From positions 806,001 to 870,000 of the forward strand of contig JAJQJQ010000017.1 in NCBI GenBank assembly GCA_028622995.1: 64,000 nt of DNA, given 5' to 3'. The notes under the pieces were generated by a model. The model ran no database searches, was not told the origin of the DNA, and saw nothing but the letters and a program-made list of their open reading frames with translations. A program made the translations under genes and the position numbers. This DNA is from Panagrolaimus kolymaensis (lineage: Eukaryota; Nematoda; Chromadorea; Rhabditida; Panagrolaimidae). Of this stretch, positions 24,039-35,764 are shown in pieces (the stretch's first letter is position 1; every line of letters begins with the position of its first letter).

Positions 24039-24628
24039 TTAATTTTTATCATTTAAAAGTGAAGCCACATCAAACCCACATGGCTTTTTCGCTATGACCA
24101 TTGATGGCTGAGATATTGCGAAACTGGATGGCCAAAATGACAAAAGTGGAAAAGGTGCAAAACTATTCGCGAAAATTTGGACATCATGGCTTTTAACTTT
24201 CCATTGAGCTTGCTTTCTTCGAAAATCACCTCGTGCAAAATCATCGATGTTTGCTGGATGGATTTGCCAATAGCTTGACTTTCCATTTGGAGCTCTACCA
24301 GCTTTAATGAAGCATTCATTTAAGGATAAATTATGTCGAACGCTATTTCTCCATCCTAAATAGTAATAGTTTTTTTAAAGGCCTAACTAACGTAAGAAAT
24401 TTAATTAGCTCAAAAACTTTAAGTTTACATAAAAGCAAACTTACCATTTCCTCGAAATTTAAAATAAGGATAACGATTTAATATCCACTCATAAAGTTCT
24501 GACAAGAGAATACGCTTTTGATTAGATTCCAAAATACATTTGGCAATTATACCGATGTAGCTCATAGAAGGTTTATGGAATGCTTCAGGTGGGAGAGATG
24601 AAAACAAAACAATCTTTTCATTATCCAT
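24039..24628 (-). CDS. Small forkhead transcription factor
   Basis: Two exons (24445-24628, 24355 down to 24039) give 166 aa, nearly all forkhead domain. The DNA-binding domain begins about residue 17 ([18 protein letters not shown]). It continues through helix 2 ([17 protein letters not shown]) and the recognition helix ([18 protein letters not shown]) to wing 2 ([18 protein letters not shown]). [10 protein letters not shown] is invariant in the family, so DNA binding should be kept. The usual KPPYSYIALIAMAI start is altered. The [12 protein letters not shown] wing resembles several nematode fkh proteins, but I cannot assign a Fox class. Short C-terminus without a known transactivation motif. 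Tail-to-tail with the ZP gene with 67 bases between stop codons. Confidence 0.9.
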
Positions 24629-25052
24629 TTTTTAAAAATGTTTAAAAAAATAATTTTTTTTAGTAAAAATAAAGAATAGCACAAAAACAAGTCTCTTTGT
24701 TCGTCGTTTAATCAAGTGCCGTTGAAGAAGACAGCGATGGCAGACTTTTTGCTTCTTTGCATTCATTCAGGAAGCGCTCGTTTATTTTAAAACATCAACA
24801 GTAGATCCTTCTTTTATTATCGAACAACGGATTCCCGTAATTTAATTTTAAAAAAGCAAAGAAAAAACCTAAACAAAGTTTGGCACTAATTTAAGTTTAT
24901 ATTCAGCGTTTTACACAATTCCATGCTTTTTCAATAACCAAAAAATAAAATATTTATTCTACACAAACAATAATGCAAAAAATGAAAGGAGGAAAAACAA
25001 CTAAGTCCAAAAATAAAAATGTATGTTTGATGCAGATTATAAAATAAATAAG
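24629..25052. other. Intergenic between hnRNP-like stop and forkhead start
   Basis: About 420 bases, both neighbouring genes on minus. Holds the forkhead promoter and the 3' side of the hnRNP gene. A string GCAGACTTTTTGCTT (near 24738) also occurs in the last intron of dyf-2. Nothing else recognised. Confidence 0.4.
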
Positions 25053-26897
25053 TTAAAGATATTCTATTGCAATAGTTCGTCCTTCTACAGAAGTGCCACT
25101 AAGAGCAGCTTTGGCGGCTTCAGCATCTTGAATACGAAGAAAACGGATCTTTGCAGCTCCAGGTGAAATCATTTCAGAATTTTCTACTGCTCCAAACGAT
25201 TGAACACGATCTTTTACAATTTTACCAGTATAATCAGCAGGAAGCTAAAAGGAAAGATGATTAAGTAAAAGGTTAACATAAAACATACATTTTTAATAAG
25301 AATTACGCGAGTAGGTTGTTCATAATACGGCTGTTGATTTTGAGATGGCTTATAAGAAGGTGTTGGAGGTTGATCTTGTGGATTATAATTGTATTGTTGT
25401 TCGGTTTTAACATCATTGTGAAGTGGAGGAGGCAATCGAGAGTCGTACTTATCTTGTGAACTCAGATTCATATACATGTTATTAGGAGCCGAAGTAAACC
25501 CAGATGAATTCATATGTGGCGTTTCAGTGTTACCAGGTTGTTGAGGACTACTGACAAATCCAGTGTTGGCGCTTGAATTAACGAGATGTTGCTGTTCTGG
25601 TGGCATAGAGCGGCTATAAGATCCTGGATGAACATCGACTGCAGAACTCAAAGGCATTGGACGACCACCAAATGAAGGAGTATTTGAAGATGAAAATGAA
25701 TGGTTTTGAGGAAAAGGCTGTGGATTACCAAAACTTGTATCATTTATAAATTCAGCCAATGATTGAACTGTTGGTTGATAATGAGTAGAAGGAGTACCCA
25801 TATTTCCATTTGCACCAGAGAAAGAAGAGATAACAGTGGCAATGTCAGCTAGCGGAGCTCCGTTCGCTCCTAAACCCATACCAACATCAAGTAAGCCAGC
25901 TGGTAATTCGCCAGGCGCACGATCGGGTTCTCTTCCAAATTTATCCATTTTAACAGCTATCTTACGTTCGAACACATACTGATTATTCAACATAGAGATT
26001 GCTTGCACTGCTTCGATAGGATGTGTATATTGAACAATTGCCATTCCTTTCATTTTGCCATCATGATCAAGTTGAAAATCAATCCAAGTAATTCGTCCTG
26101 CTAAAGCGAAGATGTCATAAAGTTTTCCAACTCCACATTTGAAAGGAATCTAAGAAAAAATGATTAATTTCAATCAAGGTAAATAGATAAAAATCTTACA
26201 TTGGAAACAAAGACAGATCGCGCAAGCGGAGGTTTGATGTTGAGTTGAGAAAGAAATGTTGGACTAAGACCATAAGTTTCAATATGAAAAGGAACATAAT
26301 CTTCTTCATGGCTTCTTTGATTACGATAACCACGACCAGCCAAAACTGTACGATTAGCAAGAAAATCGATACCTTCCTTAGCCAACAGAGCGCGGAAAAA
26401 TCTCATAGGTTCCTAAATTCGAATTTAATGAAAATTATATGAGGAAAAAAGCTAAATTACCCTGATCTCTTCTGCTGAAATATCATATCCGCTAAGTTCC
26501 ATGTGATTAAAAGCTTTGACACATTTTCTAGCAGGTCCTTTATGATCAAAGTCAAGGATAGCAGAATTGATACGATTTCCGTCAGGATCTTCCAAAAATT
26601 CAACGTATGCAGTTTCACCAACATTGTCCCTAATCAGATCTTTGAGTTCACCCCACTTCAAGTCAGTTGGAAGGTTTTTCAAGAATACCATCTTATCACT
26701 TTCAGCATCAACTGGACGTCTTTCTATAAAATATGATATGAGTTTAGTTCTTAACGCAGTTGTTAACTAATACTAACACAGTTTTTCGAAAAACATATCA
26801 CCAAAAGATGAGCGAAAAAAATGAACCAACCTTTACGACGACGAACAACAGGTCGATGTGGGCTCCGACTTCTGGAACGAGAGCGGGAATACACCAT
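25053..26897 (-). CDS. hnRNP M / MYEF2-like protein with three RRMs
   Basis: Nuclear RNA-binding protein, likely a splicing regulator by family. Five exons (26831-26897, 26461-26723, 26200-26412, 25289-26149, 25053-25244) give 531 aa. The N-terminus has an RS-rich stretch (SRSRSRSP). RRM1 lies about 30-108 (MVFLKNLPTDLKW). RRM2 lies about 172-248 (RSVFVSN, then KGMAIVQYTHPIEAVQAISM and VKMDKFG). A Pro/Ser/Gln/Asn-rich linker separates it from RRM3 at the C-terminus (about 460-531; RVILIKNLPADYTG). The IEAVQAISM.N.Q..F.R...VKMD block is the best match to HNRNPM/MYEF2. The linker looks disordered. It is divergent from the epimerase gene 417 bases away. Confidence 0.85.
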
Positions 26898-27313
26898 TTT
26901 TTAAAAATGTTTTAAAATGGTACAACAACCAAAAACAAATTCAAGCTTTCAGAAAACCGCAAATAAATTTAATTTTCAAGCTAACAAGCAAAAAATTACC
27001 AATGCTAAAAAATTCTAATGAAATAAAAAAAGAATGTTAAATTATGGGTAAAGCGCAAATGCAAACAACTGATATTCGTGATAAGAACTTAATCGAGTTT
27101 GAAAAAAGTAAAATCGTTTGTTTGTTTTTTTTTTGTTGTTTGATTTAGCGAGTTTCTGCTCTTTGCTTTGGGCAACAAAAAACACCATTTCAATAAAAAA
27201 ATAAACAACAACAAGAGTGAAACAAATTCACGTATTCTCAAATTTATCATTAGTTGTTGTTAATATAAAATTTACTTTTTACTTGTGAAAAAAATAGTTA
27301 TATTCAATCAAAA
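26898..27313. other. Divergent intergenic region, hnRNP-like and mce-1
   Basis: About 415 bases between two start codons. AT-rich, with a T-run near 27123-27135. No motif I would call. Confidence 0.4.
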
Positions 27314-27893
27314 ATGTTCAATGCAACTGCAAATATTTTTGGACGTTTAGCTTTGAGAGTAAGTTTCAAAAATTTCATAAAACAGTTGATTTATTGAATT
27401 TTTAGCCATTTTCAACATCTGCTTTAAGTGGAATATTAGGACGATTAAATCATGTCGCAATTGCTTGCCCAGATTTAGAAAAAGCTTCAAACTTTTATAA
27501 GAAACTTGGTGCTAATGTTAGTGAAGCAATGGTAAATAATTATATATATATTTTTTTGTTTGATGGCTTTTCAATAATTAATTAAATTTTTAGCCCCAAG
27601 AAGAACATGGAGTTTACACTGTATTTGTAACCCTTGAAAATTCTAAAATTGAACTTTTACATCCACTTGGAGAGAAAAGCCCCATCGCTGGTTTCCTTAA
27701 AAAGAATTCCGCTGGTGGCATACATCATGTTTGCATTGAGGTTCGTGATATTAATGAAGCTATCAAAACTGTTAAATCTCTTGGAATTCGTACTCTCGGT
27801 GATGAAGCTAAAATTGGGGCTCATGGAAAGCCGGTTATTTTTCTCCATCCCAAAGATTGTCTTGGTGTATTAACAGAGCTTGAACAAGTTTAA
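27314..27893 (+). CDS. mce-1: Methylmalonyl-CoA epimerase, mitochondrial
   Basis: Interconverts (2R)- and (2S)-methylmalonyl-CoA in the propionyl-CoA to succinyl-CoA pathway of the mitochondrial matrix. Three exons (27314-27358, 27406-27531, 27594-27893) give 156 aa. An N-terminal Arg/Ser-rich presequence (about 1-24, FGRLALRPFSTS) precedes a single VOC/glyoxalase-type fold. Metal-binding residues are in their usual places: His31 (LNHVAIA), His101 or 102 (GGIHHVCIEV) and the Glu pair near the end (LTELEQV). Length and motifs fit the family closely. Its stop codon is 108 bases from the stop of the convergent MBD2/3-like gene, so the 3' UTRs probably meet or overlap. Confidence 0.95.
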
Positions 27894-28001
27894 ATTTCAA
27901 TCATTTTATTTTTAGTTTATTAAACATACAAAAACAGTAGATTTGAAATAAAGTGAATAATAAATAAAATACAAAGGTTAAAAGTTAAACAACATTAATA
28001 A

Positions 28002-28715
28002 TTATGCTTGAATATTTGAACGGAAAGTAAAGCTATTTCGTAATTCTTGAAGTCGCTTTCTTGCATCCAGAACCTTTTGTTCTTGCTTTCCAACTTCATC
28101 ATTTGTAACTTTTGTAATTCCCTAAAAAATTGAAATGCTTTATAAAAAACAAAAATATCCTAAACAAACCACAACGAGAGGTTGATCTGGATTCGCATTA
28201 TAAAATGGATTATCAGCAAATCTTTTTTGTGGATTTTGTTCTTTTTGTCCTACTATTCCATTTACTGAAGGTGTTGATGATGTTAAAGCGCTCACATAGC
28301 TTATCAAAGATTCTTCTGGTTTTACCACAGAGCAATAAGGTGTTACATTATCAGGCAAACTCGTTCTAAGTCGAATATATTCATCAGGGCGTTCAATAAA
28401 TTCTTTTGAAGTTTTATCACATTTATGTATTGAAACCATTGGAGAAGTTTTTTCGAAGCATTTTGTCCAAAATAATGGCATTGGCCGTTCAGATGGTACA
28501 TTCGGATATTTTTTTAATTTATCAGCAGGGGTTTCAATAGTTCCTTTTTTAGTAGAATGTACAAGAGTGATAGGTTGTTTGAAAATAGTTGCTGTTCGTC
28601 TCCAAGGTGATTCTGTTGGACCATCAAACCCTGTTTTCACCGATTCAATTTTAGATTTACTTTTTGGACCTCTTTTAAGACCTCCAACACCTGCTTCAGA
28701 CTTGATTCGACCCAT
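28002..28715 (-). CDS. mbd-2: MBD2/3-like NuRD subunit without a visible methyl-CpG-binding domain
   Basis: Two exons (28170-28715, 28002-28121) give 221 aa. The middle (TATIFKQPITLVHSTKKG, then PMPLFWTKCFEK) matches the segment after the MBD in MBD2/3 that reads as a FxQPVT...FWEKRL block. The C-terminus (ITKVTNDEVGKQEQKVLDARKRLQ) matches the coiled-coil helix that binds p66/GATAD2 in NuRD. The N-terminus is short and basic (KRGPKSKSK) and no MBD fold is apparent, as in some nematodes that lost CpG methylation. Acts in the nucleus as a chromatin scaffold by family. The acceptor-like TTTAAG directly abuts the ATG, and the ANP32 gene lies about 250 bases upstream on the same strand, so both may be one trans-spliced operon. 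Confidence 0.8.
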
Positions 28716-28966
28716 CTTAAAACTAAATTGTAATAAATTCTTTCACACAAAATTTTTTAGAATGATATTCAACTGAGTAACAGCTTTGAAAATTGTAAAG
28801 AAACAAAAATGACAAAAAAACATCGGTTTTAATTATGACACCACGTATTCTCGAATGCATAAAATAAATATGAGAAATACATAGGAAACAATAGAAGGAT
28901 AAAAAAAAACATAACATATCCAAACAATAAAAAAATGGTGTTAAAAACAAATTAAAGCGTAAGTTT

Positions 28967-29690
28967 TCATTCCTTGAGTTGCTTTTCTTGAGGTGCATCA
29001 CCTGCCGCATCTTCAGCTTTACGTTTACGTGGCTTTTCTTGGAAATCAGCTGAATCGTCTTCTTCTTCTAGACATTTGCTTGAATCAAGGTAACTTAATC
29101 CGATATGCTCATCATCGTCTTCTTCATCTTCAGCACCAGAGTCGATATCATCTTCTGCGAGACTATCATCATCTACTTCAATTTCTTCATTATTAACGTC
29201 ATATCCATCAAGATAGCGTAATTGGGGCATCATTTTAAAGACTTCTTCCCGATATTTAGGAAGTTGAGTGACTTCATTTTCATACAAATCAAGAGTAAGA
29301 AGAGATTTAATTTCCGCAACGGTTTTGAGATCTTCTAACGTCTAAAAAGGGTACATATGGAAAGTTTGCCAAAAGTGAGAAAAAAGTTACATCAATTTGA
29401 TTTCCACAAAGATTGAGTTGTTCAAGAGTCGGGCATTTTTCCACGAGTGATTTTAATGCTTCTCCTTTAAGTTTGTTTTCAGAAAGATCAAGGGTATGAA
29501 GCTTAGGCATTTGAGGCAGACCATTTAAGTTATCAAGGCCAATGGAGGAAGCACTAAGAGTGTTAATTTCAGGCAATTCAGAAGGAAGTCCTTCTAAAGT
29601 CGCACATTTAGCTTTTTCCAAATCCAATTCTGTAATATCTTTAAGTTCACGATCGCCTTTAGCTTCTTCAAAAACTTCTTTGAGTTCCAT
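28967..29690 (-). CDS. ANP32-family acidic leucine-rich nuclear phosphoprotein
   Basis: Two exons (29391-29690, 28967-29341) give 224 aa. Residues about 1-150 form leucine-rich repeats (LHTLDLSENKLKG, LEQLNLCGNQID, LLTLDLYENEVTQL). The ANP32 LRR-cap is LRYLDGYDVNNEEI. A low-complexity acidic region follows (about 155-200, many D/E), then a PRKRK nuclear signal and a polar end. The family acts as histone chaperone, phosphatase inhibitor and mRNA export adaptor. Length is slightly below vertebrate ANP32A. The start is the only ATG giving the conserved first helix. Downstream on the same strand lies the MBD2/3-like gene, at operon-like spacing. Confidence 0.92.
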
Positions 29691-30663
29691 ACTATTAGTA
29701 GTTTTCTATAATAATAAAAATGTATATAAAAAGTAGGAGAAAATACGATCAGATCACAAAGTTCTCGCAAAAATAGAGAAAATTAATAAATGAAAAGCTA
29801 CCAAAAAATATTTGCTTGGCACAAAAAAGTTTACGCAAAAAAAAAAAAGACTCAGAAGAAGAAAAGTATATAAAAATGCCGGACATACAAAAAGAAGAAA
29901 AAACCAAATGACCTATGTGCTTTTCAAATATACCAAAAGGAGGACTACTACGCGCGCAAAAAAATGACAAAATTTTTGAATGAGAAAATAAACCAAAGGC
30001 GTACTTTGCAATTGCCTCATCGAAGTCCATCTATGGATAAATAAAAAAAAAGGAGAAAGAGGAGAAAGAAGAAATACATCTGCGTCTTTAACTCCGCGAA
30101 AAAGCAAAACATTTTTCAAATTTACGCGGGCTCTTTTACAGTATCATTATTTTTAAAAGCGCTAAATATGAATAATTTGAATATTATTAAAGTTTTCTTT
30201 CTTATTTTCATAACTTGGAACAAGCATTCTATCATTAGCTGTAACCTATGTTAAAGACTAAAGAAAGTTCAACCGAAACGATACAGCAAACCCAAAATTC
30301 ATGTCAGTCTAAACTTGAGAAAAGAGTCATAATATGGATTTAAAACAAAGAAAAAAATACACTTTTACATTAATAATTTTTACCAATGATTTTTGTCGAT
30401 TTAATTGCCACTATGCTTCTAAGAAAGTCCTACTCTCTTGAGCCGAGAGTTGCTTTTTCATTCATTATTGATTCCTCTATTGCGATGTCGCTGCTGTATG
30501 TAAAAAATGGGTTGCTGTGTGAAAGCAAGGAGGCATTTATTTCTTGCCGCATTGGAGAAGGCTGCTATCTTTTCAGCGCTTTAGTTTATTTGCTTTAGTC
30601 CGCTCCGCTGAAAACATTTCTCTGTTTTTCATGTTTTGCTTTCTTTAAGCTTTGCTTTAAAAA
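29691..30663. other. Divergent intergenic region, ANP32 and hAT-derived gene
   Basis: Nearly 1 kb. On the minus strand an acceptor (ATCCATAG) followed directly by ATG and a 13-codon protein-like stretch occurs at about 29990-30030, but the frame soon degenerates and no partner exon is evident. AT-rich otherwise. Confidence 0.35.
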
Positions 30664-32769
30664 ATGGATTACAATTTACGATATGCTTTATCAATGAAGT
30701 CAGAATTTTCATCTCCAGCATTATCACCTTGTGGAATTCCAACAAGGAAGAGGCGAAGAGGAGATGATCGAGAAGAAATTAAAGCTAAAATTGATCAAGG
30801 CCTTGTAACATTAAAAGGTTGCACAGGAGAAACAGATATTTTACAAAGTGTTTTAGAAGATAATATTAAAATTGCTGTATTCTGTTCCATATGTTCAGCA
30901 ATCTTCAGCCCGAACACAGGTGGGCATTTAAAACTTCATCGAGCAAAATGTATGAAAAATATTCATATGGATCGAAGTAATCCTCATATGATTAACGAAG
31001 GTGATAAAAATGTATCGTTTTTTTTTTTGCTTTAAAGCTTTTGAAATGTAAAAATTTAGGAAATTGAGAGACTTTTAATTGATAGTATGACAAAGGATGC
31101 CCAATCCGCAGCGTTTTTTAATTCTAATAGTTTTATTTCCATTTTACAATTTGTTCATGAACTCGGATTTCAATATGGTAAAGAAAATGCATTAACAACA
31201 AAAAATGGAAATGCTCTTGGACCTGCAAATATTTCAACCGCAATTGTAAGTTTTTGTTACTCGATTCTTAAAGCTTAAGAATCAATCGCTTCTTAATTTT
31301 CAGCCTAATAAAGAAACATTAGAAGAAACTTTGATACTTTCGGTTAATGAAAGAAAACGAAAGTTTTACGAATTTATTCAAAATAATATTCAACAAAAAG
31401 GTGGTGGATTTGTTATTAATTCCATAGATGAAACTAACATTGGATTTATTTTTTATTTTATCACAGATGATTGGGATTTTATCCAGTAATTTTATGCCTT
31501 CCAATATGTTGTTTATTCGAATACAACTTTTAGAGCTCCTGTTGTTTTAAAAAAGCTTGAAGATAAAAATAATTTTCAAGAAATTTCAAATATGATAAAT
31601 GAACTTTTAAAAAGTTTCAAATTGCTCAAGAATGACGTTGTTATTATTACAAATGGTGATGGAATTATATTTTCATCATTAACGAAAGATAAACCATTAA
31701 TATCATTTACCCATTGGATTGATAAATGTTTTAAAGCTACTTTGGATCCAGATAAATATAAACCTGGTGCCATGAAATTATCCGTTGAAGTTCAAAAAGC
31801 TATTGCTGAAATGAATACTATGAAAGAGGCTTTTTATAAACTTTTACAGTATATTGAAAACAACAATGATTTGCATGATTCATTATCGTTTAAATTTTCA
31901 TCAAATTTTAAATGGATGTCTGAATTGTATACGGTAAAAAAAATTCTATTACCATATATATTCTAAAATTATTTTGTTGTTTTTAGGCCCATTATTTTTT
32001 ATCTTATAATAATGCTGATTTGAATCTCATTCGAAAACACATTAAACAAGAAAACAATCCTTCAACATTAATGGAAAATTTAAATTATTTGTGTAAAAGC
32101 AAAAAAACTATGGAATTAATCGTTAAAATGTTTCAACCATATTTGGAAGCCATTCAACGTTTGGAAGAAAATAAATCACCAACATTGCATTTAGTTCCGG
32201 GAATCATGTTTAATTTAAAACAAAATATTTTGAAGCATAAAGATTCTTTAAATGAAATTGAAATTGGTCTTTTCGAGAATGCTGAAACAGTTTTAAATTG
32301 GTATTCTTCAATCACCGATGATCGATGTTATTTTGCATTAATTTTGGATCCAAAGCGAAAAAATAATATGAAAAATTATCTTGAAAAAAATATATTTCTT
32401 GAAATTATAAAGAAATTTGAAGACCTCGTATCAAAAATTGACGCTACAAACGAATCTTCAAATTCAATGTATTCTGAGTTTAATCCTTATCAAAGCGTCG
32501 ATGAAGTCGCAAGAAGCACTTATAAAACTGAATTATCATCTTATTATGCAACCAATGTTACGATAGATGGTAATAATGATGAAGAAGAATATGATATTCT
32601 CCAATGGTGGCGTGATAATGCAACTCAATTCCCTCGATTAGCAGCTCTTGCTCGTAAATTTCATTCCATTCCCGCCAGCAGTGATGCAGTTGATAGAATT
32701 TTTAATTTAACCCCCATTGAAAAAGCTGGAATGAATTCTGAAATGTTATCCAATAGGGTGCTTTACTGA
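30664..32769 (+). pseudogene. hAT transposase-derived gene with one in-frame stop
   Basis: Four exons (30664-31011, 31060-31245, 31304-31933, 31987-32769), all phase 0, 649 codons. A BED-type zinc finger near residues 75-98 (CSICSAIF, then HLKLHRAKC) is followed by a diverged RNase-H-like hAT core (TDDWDF as the candidate first catalytic Asp region). The C-terminus is a clear hAT dimerisation block (WWRDNATQFPRLAALARKF, IPASSDAVDRIFN). Codon 240 (31487-31489) is TAA, right after TDDWDFIQ, yet the frame on both sides is fully open. It has short host-like introns and I saw no terminal inverted repeats, which favours a domesticated gene over an active transposon. The stop means either recent inactivation, an error, or two separate products. 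Confidence 0.75.
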
Positions 32770-33752
32770 ACTATTGAGAAATTTGGTTTTTAATTTTTGT
32801 GCAATTTTATTATTTTTATGTTTTAATAAAAAAAATATTATTTTTTTAATTTTTTATTTGCATTCAAAGTATCTTCTAGTTTTTTAGAGTGTTGATAAAA
32901 GAAGAAAAATAAATATACAAAGCAGTGAAGGAAATATTAACTAAATACGGTAACTTCTTTTGTCGTACTCTCACTCAATAAACAATCGAGTAAATATTAT
33001 TTATTACTTTTACCAGTCACTCTTTTAAGTATTTTGTTGACAAAAACAATTCCAATTTGCCTTAAATTATTTGCTTTTAGAGCCATAATAATCATGGCCG
33101 TTCATTAATCAATTAATTCAATACATTTTTTTGATATTTTTAATCAGCAAAAAACCATAATTTATTTTTAGTTTAAATAAAATCAGTAATTTTTCAATTT
33201 TTAATGAAGCTTTTATTATCAAATTTTGTTGGCATTTTCATTATAAATGCCAAAGTAATAATTAATTGTGTTTCATCTCATCATTTATTTTCTAAAATTT
33301 TATATTTATATGCTTTTCTTCTTTCTTGAAAAAGCTTGTTTTCGTTATTAAAAAAACCGTGAAAACTGCAAACGTTATAACTTCGTTGTCGTCGTCGTCA
33401 CATGCGCTGGCTGGTTCTATGTGGTCCAATGGACGACCGACGACGTCCTTTCATTTATTTTTTCGTTCACGGGCAATCATTGCAACCAAAAAGTTCACTG
33501 GCTTCTTTCACTATTTTTTTAAACTTTTACAAGTTTTTTTTAACGCTTTTTGGTTTCACTTTCTTTTTTTCCAAACCAGCTTTGATAATTACGTGATTTT
33601 TGAATCAAAACCTTTTGAGCCTCCTTAATTTTTGCAACTTTTTTACGTTGTTTATCATTTATACATAATGTTGCTAAAACATATTTAATTTGTAATCACA
33701 TGATTACACGTGTTTATTTCAGTTTATTTTCCATATTTCCAAATCAATTTCA
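32770..33752. other. Intergenic upstream of ClpX
   Basis: About 980 bases, AT-rich. A plus-strand frame at 33326-33628 is driven by T-runs and shows no domain. A more balanced patch near 33380-33480 (GTCGTCGTCGTCACATGC) resembles promoter-side sequence seen elsewhere here. Nothing else. Confidence 0.4.
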
Positions 33753-35764
33753 ATGAGATCCCCAACAGTATTTTCACGTATTCCAAGACATTTAACGAAA
33801 ATTCAAATACGACAATTTGGTGCAGCCGTTGCTCGAGTTGCTATTGCAGAGAATGTACAAGATCCAACTGTGGCAGATGCAACATTAAATTTTGTTGTGA
33901 GCGCTTCAAGTCAAAAATGTAATAATTGTGGAAAACCAGTGAAACCCCTTCAAACAATAAACGCAAATTCAAGATTTCTTCATTGCCCTGAATGTAAATC
34001 AATTTTTTCAACTTCCTCTGGAGCTGATCATCTTAATAAATGGAATGCTTTAAAACCCAATGAATCTACGGCTCGTCGACCTCCATATCCTAAAGAAGTT
34101 AGTCTCGTTGGCTTTATTCCCTTTTCAAAATTATTATAAATATTTTAGATTGCAAGTTATTTGGATAAATTTGTTGTTGGTCAACAAGAAGCTAAAAAGC
34201 ATCTTTCTGTAGGAATATATCAACATTATAGAAGTATATTTTATTTAAAATAGTAACAACAAAAAATAAGGATATTATGTCATTTTTTAGGATTAGCAAA
34301 TAATGCAGAACATAAAATAAACCAATCTGCCCAAGCTTATTTAACTCAAGCTACAGGAAGTTTACATAATTCTGCAGCAACAGGACATTTGGAATATACC
34401 CATGAAGGACAATATGCAAAATCTCAAGCATCAAATCAACAACCAACAAATAATCAAATGGTTTTTCGATCGATTCCAACCTTAGACACCAATATTCGAT
34501 TAGATAAATCCAATGTTCTTCTTTTGGGACCTTCGGGTGTTGGGAAAACTTATATGACTCAAATTCTTGCTCGGATTCTTGATGTTCCAATAGCGTTTTG
34601 TGATTGCACATCCATGACTCAAGCAGGTTATGTTGGATCAGATGTTGAAGATACGGTTGCAAAATTACTTCAAAATGCTCAAGGTAATGTTGAAAGAGCT
34701 CAACAAGGAATAGTTTTTTTGGATGAAATGGATAAAATTGCTGCAGCAGGTGAATCCCATTCTCATGCTTATCGTGATGTTAGCGGAGAAGGAGTTCAAC
34801 ATGCATTATTAAAACTTGTGGAAGGAACAGTTGTTAATGTTAAAAGTGGAAGAAAGGGTCCGGGTCAACAAGATACCGTCCCTATGGATACCACAGATAT
34901 TCTGTTTGTTGGAAGTGGAGCTTTTACTGGTTTAGAAAAAATCGTGGGTCAACGATTGGATAAGCGAAGTGTAGGATTTGGATCAGCATCATATCTTCAT
35001 AGTGTAACTAAGGATGATAAAGAGATGACATTAGTTAATGAAAAAAGAGATAAACTCTTTGGACAAGCTGACCAAGGTGATTTAATTAAATTTGGTATTG
35101 TTCCTGAGTAAGTTACTGCGCCACATTTTATTTTTGTTAATAATTTTAATTTTAGATTAGTCGGACGTTTCCCTGTTTTGGTATGTTCAAGACAACCCTT
35201 TAGCTTCCTGATAATTATAAAATATAACTTTAGGTTCCTTTTCACTCTTTTAATAAAGAAATGCTGGTTCGGGTTTTGAATGAACCTGCAAATTCTCTTA
35301 TCTCACAAATGAAATATCAATTTGCGATGGATGGAGTAAGTTAAATCCCAAGCTTTTAAAATTCCTATAGTAGTAATTTAGGTTGATTTGGAATTTCTTG
35401 AAGATGCTTTAGAAGAAATTGCTCAACTTGCTTTGGAAAGAAAAACCGGTGCTCGTGCTTTGAGGTTTATTAATTTTTACCTATATAGGATAATATTTCT
35501 AAAATGGTCATCAAATTTTTAGATCCATCGTTGAAAAAGTTTTATTAGCACCAAAGTTTGAAGTCCCGGGTTCAAATATCAAGGGTAAGTATCTTTCTTC
35601 TTTTTTATACGTTTCCATTAATATCTCCATTTATTCATGTTTCAGGTGTCACAGTTACAATGTCCTCAGTTAAGGGCCAAGAATCATGCATTTTTCGACG
35701 AGAAGAGGAAGAATCAGAAGTTGTTGAAGAAAATACTACAATTGCTGTAAAAGCAACTGCATAA
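33753..35764 (+). CDS. ClpX-type AAA+ unfoldase, mitochondrial
   Basis: ATP-dependent unfoldase of the mitochondrial ClpXP protease. Eight exons (33753-34097, 34149-34233, 34291-35107, 35156-35180, 35234-35335, 35382-35464, 35523-35584, 35646-35764) give 545 aa. A basic N-terminal presequence (about 1-30, [16 protein letters not shown]) leads to a Cys4 zinc-binding domain (Cys56, Cys59, Cys78, Cys81). The AAA+ module follows: [20 protein letters not shown], Walker A GPSGVGKT (223-230), Walker [10 protein letters not shown] (about 285-293), [20 protein letters not shown], and [20 protein letters not shown]. The ClpP-contact loop reads VGFG where bacteria have IGFG. Between the first AAA+ strand and Walker A there is a Ser/Gln/Asn-rich insertion (about 155-205). 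A 25-nt exon (35156-35180) is unusually short. Confidence 0.93.

Noticed and set aside
29990..30030. Minus-strand acceptor plus ATG and 13 protein-like codons
   Set aside because: No donor and partner exon that make a continuing frame; ANP32 is complete without it.
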